The notes below the pieces were generated by a model. The model worked only from the letters and a program-made list of their open reading frames with translations, did not search any database and was not told where the DNA came from. Shown piece after piece: positions 44,731-54,115 of a DNA stretch of 60,830 nt. Origin of the DNA: Hyphomicrobiales bacterium (GTDB lineage Bacteria; Pseudomonadota; Alphaproteobacteria; Rhizobiales; Rhizobiaceae); NCBI GenBank assembly GCA_900472785.1, contig UCJH01000051.1, positions 1-60,830 on the forward strand, read 5' to 3'. A program made the translations under genes and the position numbers. Positions within the stretch are counted from its first letter, which is position 1. Each line of letters starts with the position of its first letter.

Positions 44731-45086
44731 CGGAAAAGCGGCAGGGTATCCAGGGCGACACATCCACCGGACCGCAGGCGTCCGTCGAGCTCCTGATCAC
44801 GCACGGCGTCGGCCTGCATGCGCGCCCTTCCGTACTGTTCACGCGTCTGGCAAAGACCTTTCCCTGCACCATCGAGATCGAAGTGAACCGCTCGGGTCTC
44901 TGGCTCAACGCCAAAAGCATCGTCAAGGTCATGGGTGCGCGCATCCGCAAGGGATCGACCCTGCGCATCCGGGCGCACGGTTTCAAAGCGCAGGAGGCAA
45001 TCCATGGCCTCGAGGCGCTCTTTGCCGATGACTTCGGGGAGGTTAGGGATTTCGACGGGGAAAGACCGCATGTCAGGGGCGCGTAA
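44727..45086 (+). CDS. HPr-like phosphocarrier dedicated to the DHA phosphorelay
   Basis: The 119-residue protein has the HPr active site THGVGLHARPSVLFTRLAKT (His 31) and LNAKSIVKVMGARIRKGSTL with the serine that HPr kinases modify. It has an extra N-terminus of about 16 residues compared with normal HPr (about 88). It lies between DhaM and EI and overlaps both neighbours (4 and 17 bases), so it is almost certainly the carrier between them. Confidence 0.92.
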   Translation: MTEKRQGIQGDTSTGPQASVELLITHGVGLHARPSVLFTRLAKTFPCTIEIEVNRSGLWLNAKSIVKVMGARIRKGSTLRIRAHGFKAQEAIHGLEALFADDFGEVRDFDGERPHVRGA

Positions 45087-46647
45087 CCTGCTGGGGCAGG
45101 GCAACGGCGTCGGGCTTGCCGCCGGGCCGGCCCATGTCGGCCCAGATCCGTTTACGACCGCCACAGCCTCCCATTCCGGCGATCCGCACAGTCTGGCTGC
45201 GGCCATGGAAGCGGCGATCGGTGATCTCAAGGCGTTGATCGACGTATCGGAACCGCGAAGCCGGGATGTTCTCGAATTTCAGGTGGAGATGCTGTCAGAT
45301 CCGGCTATTCGCGATATCGGCATCGAGCGACCTGATGCCGAAGCGGACGCGGTGCTTGCATGGGTCTCCGCTTTGGAGGAATACGTCGCCGGCTTCGAGA
45401 GCTCCGAGGATGAGGATATCCGCGCCCGGGCCGTCGATGTGATCGATATGCGCAACCGCGTCCTGGCTGTCCTCGACGGAACGAAACCGGCCGATTTTCC
45501 AGCCGGGTCGATCTTCGTTGGCATCGATATCGCCCCCAGTCTTTTTCTTGCCCATGACTGGAGCGCCGGCGGCGGCATCGCCCTCAGTGCCGGCAGCACC
45601 GCGAGCCACGTCGCCATGCTTGCCCGTGCCCGGTCGGTTCCCATGGTTGTCGGCCTTGGGCCGATACCTGTCGAGGACGGTGTCAGGCTCTTGGTCGATG
45701 GCCGGCAGGGAAACCTCGTTGTTGATCCTGCAGACGGGGATGTCGCAGCGGCGATGTCGTTGGTCACGCCGGCCGCCGAGACTTCTGTGCCCCGCGGGCT
45801 TTCGGTCGGTTCGAAAATCGGGGACGACATCACCTGTCTCGTCAATATCGGTCATCCAAACGAACTTGCGGCGGTTCCAGCCGGCTGCGAAGGCATCGGC
45901 CTGTTGCGCAGCGAGTTTCTGATGACGTCGGCGGCTGATCTGGCAGACGAGGAGCGGCAATATCGTCTTTATGGCGAGGCGCTGCATTGGGCGGCAGAGC
46001 GGCCGGTGACCGTGCGGTTGCTGGATCTCGGTGGGGACAAGACGCTTGGCGGCTTTGATGCGGCAGAGCGCAATCCGTTTCTTGGATTGCGCGGTATCCG
46101 GCTGCTTCTCGCGCATCCGGATCTGCTGCGTGTGCAGGCGCGGGCCTTGCTGCGCGCCGCCGTCCTCGGAAATTTGAAGGTCCTGTTGCCGATGGTGACG
46201 GTGGAATCCGAAATCGCGGAAACGCGTCGCATCTTCGCGCAGGAAGCGGAAATCCTTGCACGCCGCCATGTCATGGCGCGCATGCCGGAGATCGGCATGA
46301 TGGTGGAGGTGCCGGCGGCAGCGCTGATGCTCGACCGTTTCGATGCCGTCGATTTCTTCTCGCTGGGTACCAACGACCTCGCCCAATACCTGATGGCTGC
46401 GGCAAGAGACAGCGCCGCCGTCTCCAGTCTTTATAACCAGGCGCGTCCGGCGCTGCTACGGTTGATCCGGCAAACGGTACTGATGGCGCAGGAGATGGGC
46501 AAGCCGATTGGCATTTGCGGCGACCTTGCCGGCGACGCGGAAACGCTCGCAGAGCTGCTTGCCTGCGGGCTGACGCAGTTTTCCGTTGCTCCTCATCAGC
46601 TTGCCGCCCTAAAGACTGGGCTGGAGCATGCAAAGACGGGACGCTGA
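45070..46647 (+). CDS. PTS enzyme I (PEP-protein phosphotransferase) of the DHA phosphorelay
   Basis: The 525-residue product has the phosphohistidine motif GSTASHVAMLARARSVPMVV (His 180), a PEP-binding barrel with GIGLLRSEFLM and RLLDLGGDKTLGGFDAAERN, FSLGTNDLAQYLMAAARDS, and the active cysteine in GICGDLAGDA (Cys 483). It is shorter than usual (about 570) and its N-terminal HPr-binding part is reduced. It takes phosphate from PEP to the neighbouring HPr. No sugar-transport PTS permease is present here, so its job is the kinase. Confidence 0.92.
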   Translation: MSGARNLLGQGNGVGLAAGPAHVGPDPFTTATASHSGDPHSLAAAMEAAIGDLKALIDVSEPRSRDVLEFQVEMLSDPAIRDIGIERPDAEADAVLAWVSALEEYVAGFESSEDEDIRARAVDVIDMRNRVLAVLDGTKPADFPAGSIFVGIDIAPSLFLAHDWSAGGGIALSAGSTASHVAMLARARSVPMVVGLGPIPVEDGVRLLVDGRQGNLVVDPADGDVAAAMSLVTPAAETSVPRGLSVGSKIGDDITCLVNIGHPNELAAVPAGCEGIGLLRSEFLMTSAADLADEERQYRLYGEALHWAAERPVTVRLLDLGGDKTLGGFDAAERNPFLGLRGIRLLLAHPDLLRVQARALLRAAVLGNLKVLLPMVTVESEIAETRRIFAQEAEILARRHVMARMPEIGMMVEVPAAALMLDRFDAVDFFSLGTNDLAQYLMAAARDSAAVSSLYNQARPALLRLIRQTVLMAQEMGKPIGICGDLAGDAETLAELLACGLTQFSVAPHQLAALKTGLEHAKTGR

Positions 46648-46649
46648 CG

Positions 46650-47060
46650 ATGGCACGCGATGCAAACGAGGATACGATCACCGCCTACAAGGCGATTCTC
46701 GCCGCAATCATCGACAATCGGCCGTCCGGCACTCGCCAAAGGCTGGCCGCGGCTCTTGGCAAGCATCGCAGCTTCGTGACCCAGATTACCAGTCCCAGCT
46801 ATTCCACGCCGCTGCCGGCGCGGCATCTTGCGACGATCTTCCAGGTCTGCCACGTCAGCAAGGGCGAGCAGGACCGTTTTCTGGAAGCCTATCAACTGGC
46901 GCATCCCGGCAAATTGCCCGATCTCGGCCATGCCGCCGGGCTGCGGCACCTGACGCTGATGGTCGCCGATTTCGGCGACGACAAGAAGAACCAGATGCTT
47001 GATGAGGCGATCCAGGATTTCATCCAGAAGATGGTCTCCCTGTCGCGTGAGGCAGATTAG
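46650..47060 (+). CDS. Helix-turn-helix-like protein between EI and DhaK
   Basis: The 136-residue protein starts MARDANEDTITAYKAILAAI and has a segment TRQRLAAALGKHRSFVTQIT that looks like a helix-turn-helix (about residues 29-48), followed by HLATIFQVCHVSKGEQDRFL. I do not recognise the family. The start is 2 bases after the EI stop. A transcriptional or phospho-controlled switch is possible, like DhaR in E. coli sensing DhaK/DhaL, though it is unrelated to DhaR. Confidence 0.7.
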   Translation: MARDANEDTITAYKAILAAIIDNRPSGTRQRLAAALGKHRSFVTQITSPSYSTPLPARHLATIFQVCHVSKGEQDRFLEAYQLAHPGKLPDLGHAAGLRHLTLMVADFGDDKKNQMLDEAIQDFIQKMVSLSREAD

Positions 47061-47153
47061 AATGTGGTTTGCTGGATTTTTCGCAAAAGACGTCGCAGGG
47101 ACGGGACTGGCAAATTTTCATCGCTCGGATACGATCGTTTCCGGGGGAGATCG

Positions 47154-48149
47154 ATGAAGAAATTCATGAACGATGCGGGATCGCTTGCCGTCGACAGCCA
47201 GGAAGGGTTTGTCGCCGCGCATGACGATCTCGTCGCGTTCGGGCAGGGGCGAAAGCACGTTCGCCGCAAGGTTTTCACACCCGGTAAGGTTGCCGTCATT
47301 GCCGGTGGCGGCGCCGGGCATGAGCCGATGCATATCGGCTTCATCGGAAAAGGCATGCTGGATGCCGCCTGCACAGGCCATGTCTTTACCTCTCCGACGC
47401 CGGATCAGATCCTGAGCGCCATTCAGGAGGCCGACAATGGCGCAGGTGTTCTTCTGATCGTCAAAAACTACGACGGCGATGTGATGAATTTCGAGATGGC
47501 GGCGGAAATGGCAGCTTCAACGGGTTCGCACCGGATCGAGACGCTGATCGTCAACGACGATATCGCCATCGAGCGGACCGCACGCGGAACCGGACGCCGT
47601 GGCGTCGCGGGTACGCTCGTCGTCGAAAAGATCGTCGGCGCTGCCGCCGAAGCCGGCCGTGATCTCGCCGCGCTGAAGGCGATTGGCGAGGCAGCCATTG
47701 CCGCGACGCGGACCATGGGCGTTGCGCTGAAGGGCGCGACCGTGCCGCAGACGACGCGGGAGACCTTCGTGCTTGGGGATGACGAGATGGAGGTCGGCGT
47801 CGGCATCCATGGCGAACCCGGCCGTTCGCGCGAGAAAATAGCCGACGCGGCAACGATCACCGCCATGATCTGCTCCCAGATCCTCGACGATCTGGCGCCC
47901 GTCCGGGACCAGCGCATCCTGCTCTTCGTCAACGGGCTGGGCGGAACGCCGCCGTCTGAACTCTACGTCATGTTCGGCCTCGCGCGCCGCTTTTTCGAGG
48001 AGCGCGGGCTGGTCGTCTCCCGCAGGCTTGTGGGAACCTATGCGACATCGCTCGATATGGCCGGAATATCGATCACCGTGACCCTGCTCGACGATGCTCT
48101 GACGGTTTTATGGGACGCACCGGTCGCGACAGCAGCGCTGCATTGGTAA
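47154..48149 (+). CDS. dhaK: Dihydroxyacetone kinase substrate-binding subunit DhaK
   Basis: The 331-residue subunit has VAVIAGGGAGHEPMHIGFIG, LIVKNYDGDVMNFEMAAEMA, the substrate-binding histidine in VGVGIHGEPGRSRE and INGLGGTPPSELYVMF-like segments. It is a stand-alone DhaK without a DhaL domain, so it needs the DhaL at 43694. It is only loosely similar to the DhaK half of the fusion, so it is not a recent copy. It ends 10 bases before the convergent FAD oxidoreductase stop. Ribosome site: GGGGGAGATCG. Confidence 0.93.
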   Translation: MKKFMNDAGSLAVDSQEGFVAAHDDLVAFGQGRKHVRRKVFTPGKVAVIAGGGAGHEPMHIGFIGKGMLDAACTGHVFTSPTPDQILSAIQEADNGAGVLLIVKNYDGDVMNFEMAAEMAASTGSHRIETLIVNDDIAIERTARGTGRRGVAGTLVVEKIVGAAAEAGRDLAALKAIGEAAIAATRTMGVALKGATVPQTTRETFVLGDDEMEVGVGIHGEPGRSREKIADAATITAMICSQILDDLAPVRDQRILLFVNGLGGTPPSELYVMFGLARRFFEERGLVVSRRLVGTYATSLDMAGISITVTLLDDALTVLWDAPVATAALHW

Positions 48150-48159
48150 GCTTAGGCTT

Positions 48160-49491
48160 TCATACGGAGGGCGCGATGTCGATTGGTGTTCCATCTGAAA
48201 AACGCGAGAAACGGAAGGGCATTGGATCGACGATCGGGGTGTTGCCCATCACCAGATCGGCCGTCAGATGCCCGGCGCCGGGGCCGATACCGAAGCCATG
48301 GCCGGAAAAGCCCGTAGCGATGGTCAGGCCTGGAATCGTATCCACACCTGATATCACGGGTATCGCGTCGGGTGTCACGTCGATCAGTCCGGCCCAGATC
48401 TGCAGCGGCTGGGCTGTCTTCAAAACAGGAATTGCCTCTGCCGCAGCTTTCAGGGCCGAAAGTACGGAGCGCTCGTCCGGCTTCGGGTCGAGTATACGGT
48501 GGCGTTCGAATGCCCCCGGCCGGTCGAGCGCCGGTGCCGATATCTCCAGCAGTTCCTGCCAGCTGCGGGCGCTCAGCCCCAATTGCACGCTTTCGCCTTC
48601 GGCCTTGCGGGCCGGCTGGAAGTCCCGATAGAAAACCAGGCTGTCGGGCACGATCGCGTGCTGGTTTTCGGCGCTATGGGCAATCGTGTAACCCCCGTCG
48701 AGGCGCTTTCGGTAGGCGTAGGTCCAGTCAGCGCCGGCGCCGTCCGGTCCGCCGCTGACCGGGCTGGTCCGCAGCACGGAGTTGCGCACCTTGAGTTGCG
48801 GCAGCCGCAGGCCGAGCCCCTTGCAGAACAGCCGCGACCAGGCACCACCCGCAAGGACAATAGACGATGTCTCGATGCGCCCCTTCTCCGTGACGACGGC
48901 GGAAATCCGGCCGGCGCTCTTTTCGACGCCGCGCACCGCACACCCGGTAATCAGCCGTGCGCCGGCTCTGCGTGCGCCCGCCGCTATGGCCGGAACTGCT
49001 TTTTGCGGCTCTGCGCGGGCGTCGCTCTTCGTGTACATCGCACCCTTGTAGCGGGCCACGGCGCCGGGCATGAGAGCGAGCGTCTCGTCGCTTCCGATTG
49101 ACCGGCTGTCGAGCCCGTTCGCCCTTGCATGCGCGAGCCAAGCTTCCTGGTTGGCGATGTCCTTGTCCGTCTGCGCGAGATAGAGAATGCCGGAGCGTCG
49201 AAACCCCGTCTCGCCACCGATACGGGCATCGAGCCCGTCCCATATCTTCAAGGATTCCATCGCGAGCGGAATTTCGCGCCGGTCTCGACCCATGACGCGC
49301 ACCCAACCCCAGTTGCGGCTGGATTGTTCGCCGCCGAGCACACCCTTTTCGCACAGCACGACGTCGACACCGCGCTCAGCCAGGAACAGCGCCGTGCTGA
49401 CGCCGATAATGCCGCCCCCGATGATGACGACGTCTGCCTTCGCCGGCAGGCTGCGATCGGTATCGGTAGCGTCGAGGGCGGGGCCGGGCAT
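48160..49491 (-). CDS. FAD-dependent D-amino-acid/glycine oxidoreductase family protein (DAO fold)
   Basis: The 443-residue protein begins with an N-terminal FAD motif (DVVIIGGGIIGVSTALFLAE, about residues 19-38), then GGEQSSRNWGWVRVMGRDRR, VLAGGAWSRLFCKGLGLRLP and GLTIATGFSGHGFGIGPGAG. It is a DadA/DAO-type flavoprotein that oxidises an amine or amino acid. I chose ATG 49491 (MPGPALDATDTD); a longer frame to 49647 has no family support. It diverges from nothing obvious and converges on DhaK; the role in either neighbouring pathway is unclear. Confidence 0.82.
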   Translation of the reverse strand: MPGPALDATDTDRSLPAKADVVIIGGGIIGVSTALFLAERGVDVVLCEKGVLGGEQSSRNWGWVRVMGRDRREIPLAMESLKIWDGLDARIGGETGFRRSGILYLAQTDKDIANQEAWLAHARANGLDSRSIGSDETLALMPGAVARYKGAMYTKSDARAEPQKAVPAIAAGARRAGARLITGCAVRGVEKSAGRISAVVTEKGRIETSSIVLAGGAWSRLFCKGLGLRLPQLKVRNSVLRTSPVSGGPDGAGADWTYAYRKRLDGGYTIAHSAENQHAIVPDSLVFYRDFQPARKAEGESVQLGLSARSWQELLEISAPALDRPGAFERHRILDPKPDERSVLSALKAAAEAIPVLKTAQPLQIWAGLIDVTPDAIPVISGVDTIPGLTIATGFSGHGFGIGPGAGHLTADLVMGNTPIVDPMPFRFSRFSDGTPIDIAPSV

Positions 49492-49592
49492 GAGAGGTCT
49501 CCGAACGGATGAAGGCGTCGTGGATTTTGCATTCCGGGCATGGCTATTCAAGACGCGATAATTTGCCGGCGTCTTTGCAGCCGGCTTTTTTC

Positions 49593-50627
49593 TCAGGTGG
49601 CGAGCGTAAACGCGTCGCTTTCGCCTTCGACAAGCTCTTCCTTCCACACCTTTCGAAGTTCCGCATCCGGATAGAAGTGGCTGAAGGCGGGCATGGTCGC
49701 CAGCAACGCTTCGGCCAGCGCGATGCCGAGATCGCGGCGAGACAGGGTGAAGCCGGTGAGGCTCGGCGACAGGAAGTGCGATTGCGGACTGTGCCGTCCG
49801 ATGATGGCTATGTCGCGGCCAGGCTTGAGACCGGCTTCGCTGAGACCCCGATAGAAGCCGATGGCAATCGTCTCGTTGACGAGGAGAATGGCCGTCGGTC
49901 TTTCCTTCATGGCCAGCAGTTGCTGCGCGACATGATAGCCGCCGGCCTCGTTCGGCAGGGAGCTGAAAACGAGATCGGGGTCCAGCGCAAGTCCGTGCGC
50001 GGCAAGAGCGCTGGCGCTCCGGTCGATGAAGAGATGGCCGAGGTTGATGTCGTCATGCGGGCGGGTAACGGCGATCCGCCGATGTCCTCTTGCCACGAGC
50101 CGGTCGATCGAAACCTGCGCCATGCCTTCGAAATCGAGGTCGAGCCAGGGCTGGCCGACATCGGTCAGGCTTCGGCCAAGCGTGACGAAGGGAATTTTCT
50201 GTTTCGCCAGAAATTCGAAGCGCGGATCGTGGCGCTGCGTTGCCGAAAGGATGAGGCCGTCTGCAAAACCGCGTGCAACGACACGCCGGAGATAGTCGTC
50301 CGGGTCCTCGGAAGAGGAGCACAGCAGCGCCACAAGATCGAGGCGGTGACGCGCAAAGACGGTCTGGACACCGTCGAAAACGCTCATGAAGAAGGTGTCG
50401 CCCTGACCAGTGATCTCGGTTCCGGTCTGCATCATGAAGCCGATGATATTCGTCGTGCCCTGTCGCAGGCTGCGGCCGGATTGATTGGGCACGTAGCCGA
50501 GCTCGGATGCCGCCTCCAGCACACGCCTGCGCGTTTCTTCATTGACGTCGGGGCGACCGTTCAGCGCGCGCGACACTGTTCCGATCGAGATATCCAGATG
50601 TTGCGCAAGCCTGCGTATGCCCGTCAT
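49593..50627 (-). CDS. LacI-family transcriptional regulator
   Basis: The 344-residue regulator has the LacI DNA-binding head (IRRLAQHLDISIGTVSRALN, GRPDVNEETRRRVLEAASEL) and a periplasmic-binding-protein-like ligand core (IIGFMMQTGTEITGQGDTFF to PTAILLVNETIAIGFYRG). The family usually binds sugars. It diverges from the Gfo/Idh gene over the 18-bp palindrome at 50703, so it should repress the downstream dehydrogenase-isomerase-transporter operon and release it on binding a sugar or polyol derivative. Confidence 0.93.
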   Translation of the reverse strand: MTGIRRLAQHLDISIGTVSRALNGRPDVNEETRRRVLEAASELGYVPNQSGRSLRQGTTNIIGFMMQTGTEITGQGDTFFMSVFDGVQTVFARHRLDLVALLCSSSEDPDDYLRRVVARGFADGLILSATQRHDPRFEFLAKQKIPFVTLGRSLTDVGQPWLDLDFEGMAQVSIDRLVARGHRRIAVTRPHDDINLGHLFIDRSASALAAHGLALDPDLVFSSLPNEAGGYHVAQQLLAMKERPTAILLVNETIAIGFYRGLSEAGLKPGRDIAIIGRHSPQSHFLSPSLTGFTLSRRDLGIALAEALLATMPAFSHFYPDAELRKVWKEELVEGESDAFTLAT

Positions 50628-50702
50628 TCAGTTGCGGCCCATCGTCTGATTCAGCACCTCTGATGCTCCCTCTCTTGACACGATTCAAAAATGGATCATA
50701 GT

Positions 50703-50720
50703 ACCGTAAACGTTTACGGT
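50703..50720. promoter_or_regulatory. LacI-type operator
   Basis: ACCGTAAACGTTTACGGT is a perfect 18-bp palindrome with the central CG-containing core typical of LacI/GalR sites. It lies 63 bases before the Gfo/Idh start and 76 bases from the LacI start. Confidence 0.8.
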
Positions 50721-50765
50721 CGTCAGGTAGGAGTGAAAACCGTAGGCTTTGCAGGAGGAAATCCC

Positions 50766-51806
50766 ATTTTTAACGCTGTTCTATGCGGGTGCGGAGCTAT
50801 GGCCAAAGGGTGGCTGAAAGCGATCGCGGAAACCCCCGGGCTTCAATCGACGGTCCGTATCGTCGGGCTGGTGGATGTCAATCCGCAGGCGGCGAAAGCG
50901 CTGGCCGAAGCCTTCGAATTGACGGATGTCGTGATCGGTTCCAGCCTCGAAGCGGTGCTGGCGGAAACGCGCGCCGATATCCTCTTCGACGTGGTCATTC
51001 CCGCTGCCCGCCATGAGGTCGTCTCCACCGGGTTGCGGCTCGGTTGCCATGTGCTCAGCGAAAAGCCGATGGCGGTATCTCTGGAGGAGGGGCGCGATCT
51101 CGTTCGCCGTTCGGAGGCTGCCGATCGTATTCACGCGATCGTCCAGAACCGCCGCTTCATCACCGGTGTCCGCCGCATGCGCGCCTTTGTCGACAGCGGG
51201 GCGATTGGCGATCTGACCGGCATCCACTGCGACTTTTTCATCGGCGCGCATTTCGGCGGATTTCGCGAGGCAATGGACAATGTTCTCCTGCTCGACATGG
51301 CAATCCATACGTTTGACGCCGCGCGTTTCGTGGCAAACAAGACGCCGCTTGCCGTCTATTGCCAGGAGACCAATCCGAAAGGGTCCTGGTATGGCCGCGA
51401 CGCGGCCGCCAATGCGATTTTCGAGTTTTCCGACGACGTCACCTTCACCTATCGCGGCTCGTGGTGTGCCGAAGGCGCCAACACCAGCTGGGAAAGCCAG
51501 TGGCGTGTGATCGGCACCAAGGGAACACTTCTGTGGGATGGCGCGGACGCATTCCGGGCGCATCGTGTCGCGGGCAGGGACGGCTTCCTGCGGGAGCTGG
51601 AAGCGATCGAGGTGCCGCAACCGGCCGATGACGCCAAGACGAACGGACATGCCAGCGTGATTTCGGATTTCATCGCGTCGATCCGCGAGGGCTCCAAGCC
51701 GGAGACGGCAAGCAACGACAATATCAACAGCCTTGCCATGGTCTTCGCGGCGATCGAAAGCGCCCGCAGCCGGCAACGCGTGACGCTTCAGAACGGAACA
51801 ATTTGA
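50766..51806 (+). CDS. Gfo/Idh/MocA-family NAD(P)-dependent oxidoreductase; probable ATT start
   Basis: The product (346 residues from ATT) begins FNAVLCGCGAMAKGWLKAIA, an N-terminal Rossmann fold, followed by VIPAARHEVVSTGLRLGCHV, SEKPMAVSLEEGRDLV and DMAIHTFDAARFVANKTPLA, the Gfo/Idh/MocA plan. These enzymes oxidise sugars, sugar alcohols or inositols. The frame has an ATG at 50691, but it precedes the operator and gives an implausible 25-residue leader. AGGAGG at 50753-50758 sits exactly 7 bases before ATT 50766, so I take ATT as the start. Its stop overlaps the next ATG (TGATG). Confidence 0.85.
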   Translation: MFNAVLCGCGAMAKGWLKAIAETPGLQSTVRIVGLVDVNPQAAKALAEAFELTDVVIGSSLEAVLAETRADILFDVVIPAARHEVVSTGLRLGCHVLSEKPMAVSLEEGRDLVRRSEAADRIHAIVQNRRFITGVRRMRAFVDSGAIGDLTGIHCDFFIGAHFGGFREAMDNVLLLDMAIHTFDAARFVANKTPLAVYCQETNPKGSWYGRDAAANAIFEFSDDVTFTYRGSWCAEGANTSWESQWRVIGTKGTLLWDGADAFRAHRVAGRDGFLRELEAIEVPQPADDAKTNGHASVISDFIASIREGSKPETASNDNINSLAMVFAAIESARSRQRVTLQNGTI

Positions 51807-52708
51807 TGAGCAATCCGGCAACATCCATTCGTATCGGCACTATGGTCAGCGCGTCCGCAGGCAAGGCCGCTGCCCGCATCGGCCAGATTGCCGATATGGG
51901 CTTCGAGAGCTTCGAGCCCTTTTTCTGGCAGACCACGAACGGCCAGGATCTGGCGGAACTCGGCAAGCGCTGCCTTGATGCGGTCGGCGATCGCGACATT
52001 ACGATCTCTACACTCGGAATGTTCGGAAACCCGTTGGAAACAACGTCCATCGACCTCGATACCCTGCAGGGCTGGAAGGATTGCATCGACAATGCGCATC
52101 ATTTCGGTGCCAACTGCGTCGCCGGTTTCACGGGGCGAATCCGTAATAAACCTCTTACGGACAGTCTGCCTCGGTATCGTGAAATCTGGAGCGAACTGGC
52201 CAGCCGCGCCGCCGACAAGGGCGTGAGGATCGCCTTCGAAAACTGCGCCATGGACGGCAACTGGGCGAGCGGCGACTGGAATATCGCGCACAATCCGGAT
52301 GCCTGGGAGCTGATCTTCAACGAAACGCCGGACGATCATATCGGGCTCGAATGGGAGCCATGCCACCAGATGGTCTATCTTATCGATCCGCTGCCACAGA
52401 TCCGCAAATGGGCGAAGAAGATTTTCCATGTGCACGGCAAGGACGCGACGATTCGCTGGGACGTGATCCGCGAGCACGGCATTTTCGGCAGGGAAAAATT
52501 CGTCTTCATGCGCACGCCGGGTTTCGGCGACACCAACTGGACGGACGTGATCTCCGAACTGCGCCTCGCCGGCTGGTCCGGGTCGATCGATATCGAGGGA
52601 TGGCACGATCCGGTCTATCGCGATGCGCTGGAGATGACCGGGCAGGTTCACGGTTTGAATTATCTGAAGACATGCCGGGGCGGCGATTTCGTCGTCGATC
52701 CGGTCTGA
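51806..52708 (+). CDS. Sugar isomerase/epimerase (xylose isomerase-like TIM barrel)
   Basis: The 300-residue barrel has the AP-endonuclease-2 family pattern: [30 protein letters not shown] strand ([20 protein letters not shown]), [38 protein letters not shown] and [20 protein letters not shown]. The Glu, His and Asp residues on these strands are typical metal ligands. It likely isomerises or epimerises the product of the preceding dehydrogenase. It overlaps that gene by one base. Confidence 0.88.
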   Translation: MSNPATSIRIGTMVSASAGKAAARIGQIADMGFESFEPFFWQTTNGQDLAELGKRCLDAVGDRDITISTLGMFGNPLETTSIDLDTLQGWKDCIDNAHHFGANCVAGFTGRIRNKPLTDSLPRYREIWSELASRAADKGVRIAFENCAMDGNWASGDWNIAHNPDAWELIFNETPDDHIGLEWEPCHQMVYLIDPLPQIRKWAKKIFHVHGKDATIRWDVIREHGIFGREKFVFMRTPGFGDTNWTDVISELRLAGWSGSIDIEGWHDPVYRDALEMTGQVHGLNYLKTCRGGDFVVDPV

Positions 52709-52770
52709 GCGTGCATGCCTCGCCGGCATGGAGGATGCCGGTATTCAAGGGTAACCAACAGGAGGAAACG

Positions 52771-54003
52771 ATGGGTATCCGAAATCTCGTGGTAATGGGG
52801 GCTTTTGCCCTTGCTAGCGTCTCTGCATTTGCCGTTTCTGCCAAGGCAGAGGATGTGACGATCAGCGTCTGGTCGCTCGACCGCGACATTCAACCCGCAC
52901 CAAACCTGGTGGCGGATTTCAACAAGCAGAACACGGGGATCAAGGTCGAATACCGCCAGATCCAGTTCGACGACGTCGTCAGCGAAGCGATGCGTGCCTA
53001 TTCGACGGGGCAGGCGCCCGACATCATCGCCATCGACAATCCCGAACACGCCCTGTTCTCGTCGCGCGGGGCTTTCCTCGACCTGACGGACATGATCGCC
53101 AAATCCACGGTGATCAAGACGGCGAATTATTTCCCTGGGCCTCTGGCCTCGACCGTTTGGGACGGCAAGAACTACGGCGTGCCGAAGGCGACCAATACGA
53201 TCGCCCTCTACTACAACAAGGACATGTTCAAGGCGAAGGGGCTCGATCCGAACAAGCCGCCGCAGACCTGGGCCGAGCTGGTCGAGGATGCCCGAAAGCT
53301 CACCGATCCCGCCGCAAACGTCTATGGTCTCGCTTTCTCGGCAAAGGCCAGCGAGGAAGGCACCTTCCAGTTCCTGCCCTGGGTTCAGATGGCGGGCGGC
53401 GGCTATGAGAACATCAATTCAGAGGGAGCTGTGAAGGCGCTCGACGTCTGGAAGACGATCATGGACGAAAAGCTGGCTTCGCCGGATACGCTGACCCGCG
53501 GCCAGTGGGATTCGACCGGCACCTTCAATTCCGGCAATGCCGCCATGGCGATCTCTGGACCTTGGGAACTCGACCGGATGCTGACGGAAGCCAAGTTCGA
53601 TTGGGGCGTCGCACTCCTGCCGGTGCCGGAAGCCGGCGCAGAACGTTCATCCGCCATGGGGGATTTCAACTGGGCGATCTTTGCCAATACGCAGCATCCG
53701 GCGGAAGCCTTCAAGGTGCTGGAATATTTCACCTCGCAGGACAACCGGATGTTCTCGGACTTTGGCCAGCTGCCGGCCCGATCGGATATCGCCATTCCGG
53801 CAACCGGAAAGCCGTTGAAGGATGAAGCGCTGAAAGTATTCATCGAGCAGCTGAAATTTGCCAAGCCCCGCGGTCCGCATCCGGAGTGGCCGAAAATCTC
53901 CAAGGCGATCCAGGATGCTATCCAGGCAGCCCTGACCGGCCAGATGAGCTCGAAGGAAGCGCTCGATCAGGCAGCCGAAAAGATCAAGGCCGTCCTTGGC
54001 TGA
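52771..54003 (+). CDS. Sugar ABC transporter binding protein (family 1)
   Basis: The 410-residue protein has a signal peptide ([20 protein letters not shown], cleavage after AKA) and [80 protein letters not shown]. It captures a sugar or polyol in the periplasm for the permeases at 54116 and 55015. AGGAGGAAACG precedes the ATG. Confidence 0.92.
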   Translation: MGIRNLVVMGAFALASVSAFAVSAKAEDVTISVWSLDRDIQPAPNLVADFNKQNTGIKVEYRQIQFDDVVSEAMRAYSTGQAPDIIAIDNPEHALFSSRGAFLDLTDMIAKSTVIKTANYFPGPLASTVWDGKNYGVPKATNTIALYYNKDMFKAKGLDPNKPPQTWAELVEDARKLTDPAANVYGLAFSAKASEEGTFQFLPWVQMAGGGYENINSEGAVKALDVWKTIMDEKLASPDTLTRGQWDSTGTFNSGNAAMAISGPWELDRMLTEAKFDWGVALLPVPEAGAERSSAMGDFNWAIFANTQHPAEAFKVLEYFTSQDNRMFSDFGQLPARSDIAIPATGKPLKDEALKVFIEQLKFAKPRGPHPEWPKISKAIQDAIQAALTGQMSSKEALDQAAEKIKAVLG

Positions 54004-54058
54004 GAAAGGCGCTCCCGAAAGGGCTGCCATTCATCCGTCTTGAAGTTTCCTCCCGGGA

Positions 54059-54093
54059 GGGGCTGCCCATGTGCTCAGGCACCGGGCAGCCCC
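54059..54093 (+). other. mRNA hairpin after the binding-protein gene
   Basis: GGGGCTGCCC and GGGCAGCCCC form a perfect 10-bp stem around a 15-nt loop, 55 bases after the stop and 22 before the permease start. No T-run follows. It matches the placement of the hairpins at 7104 and 37683. Confidence 0.6.
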
Positions 54094-54115
54094 GTTCGGA
54101 CCAGACGAGGGCAAC

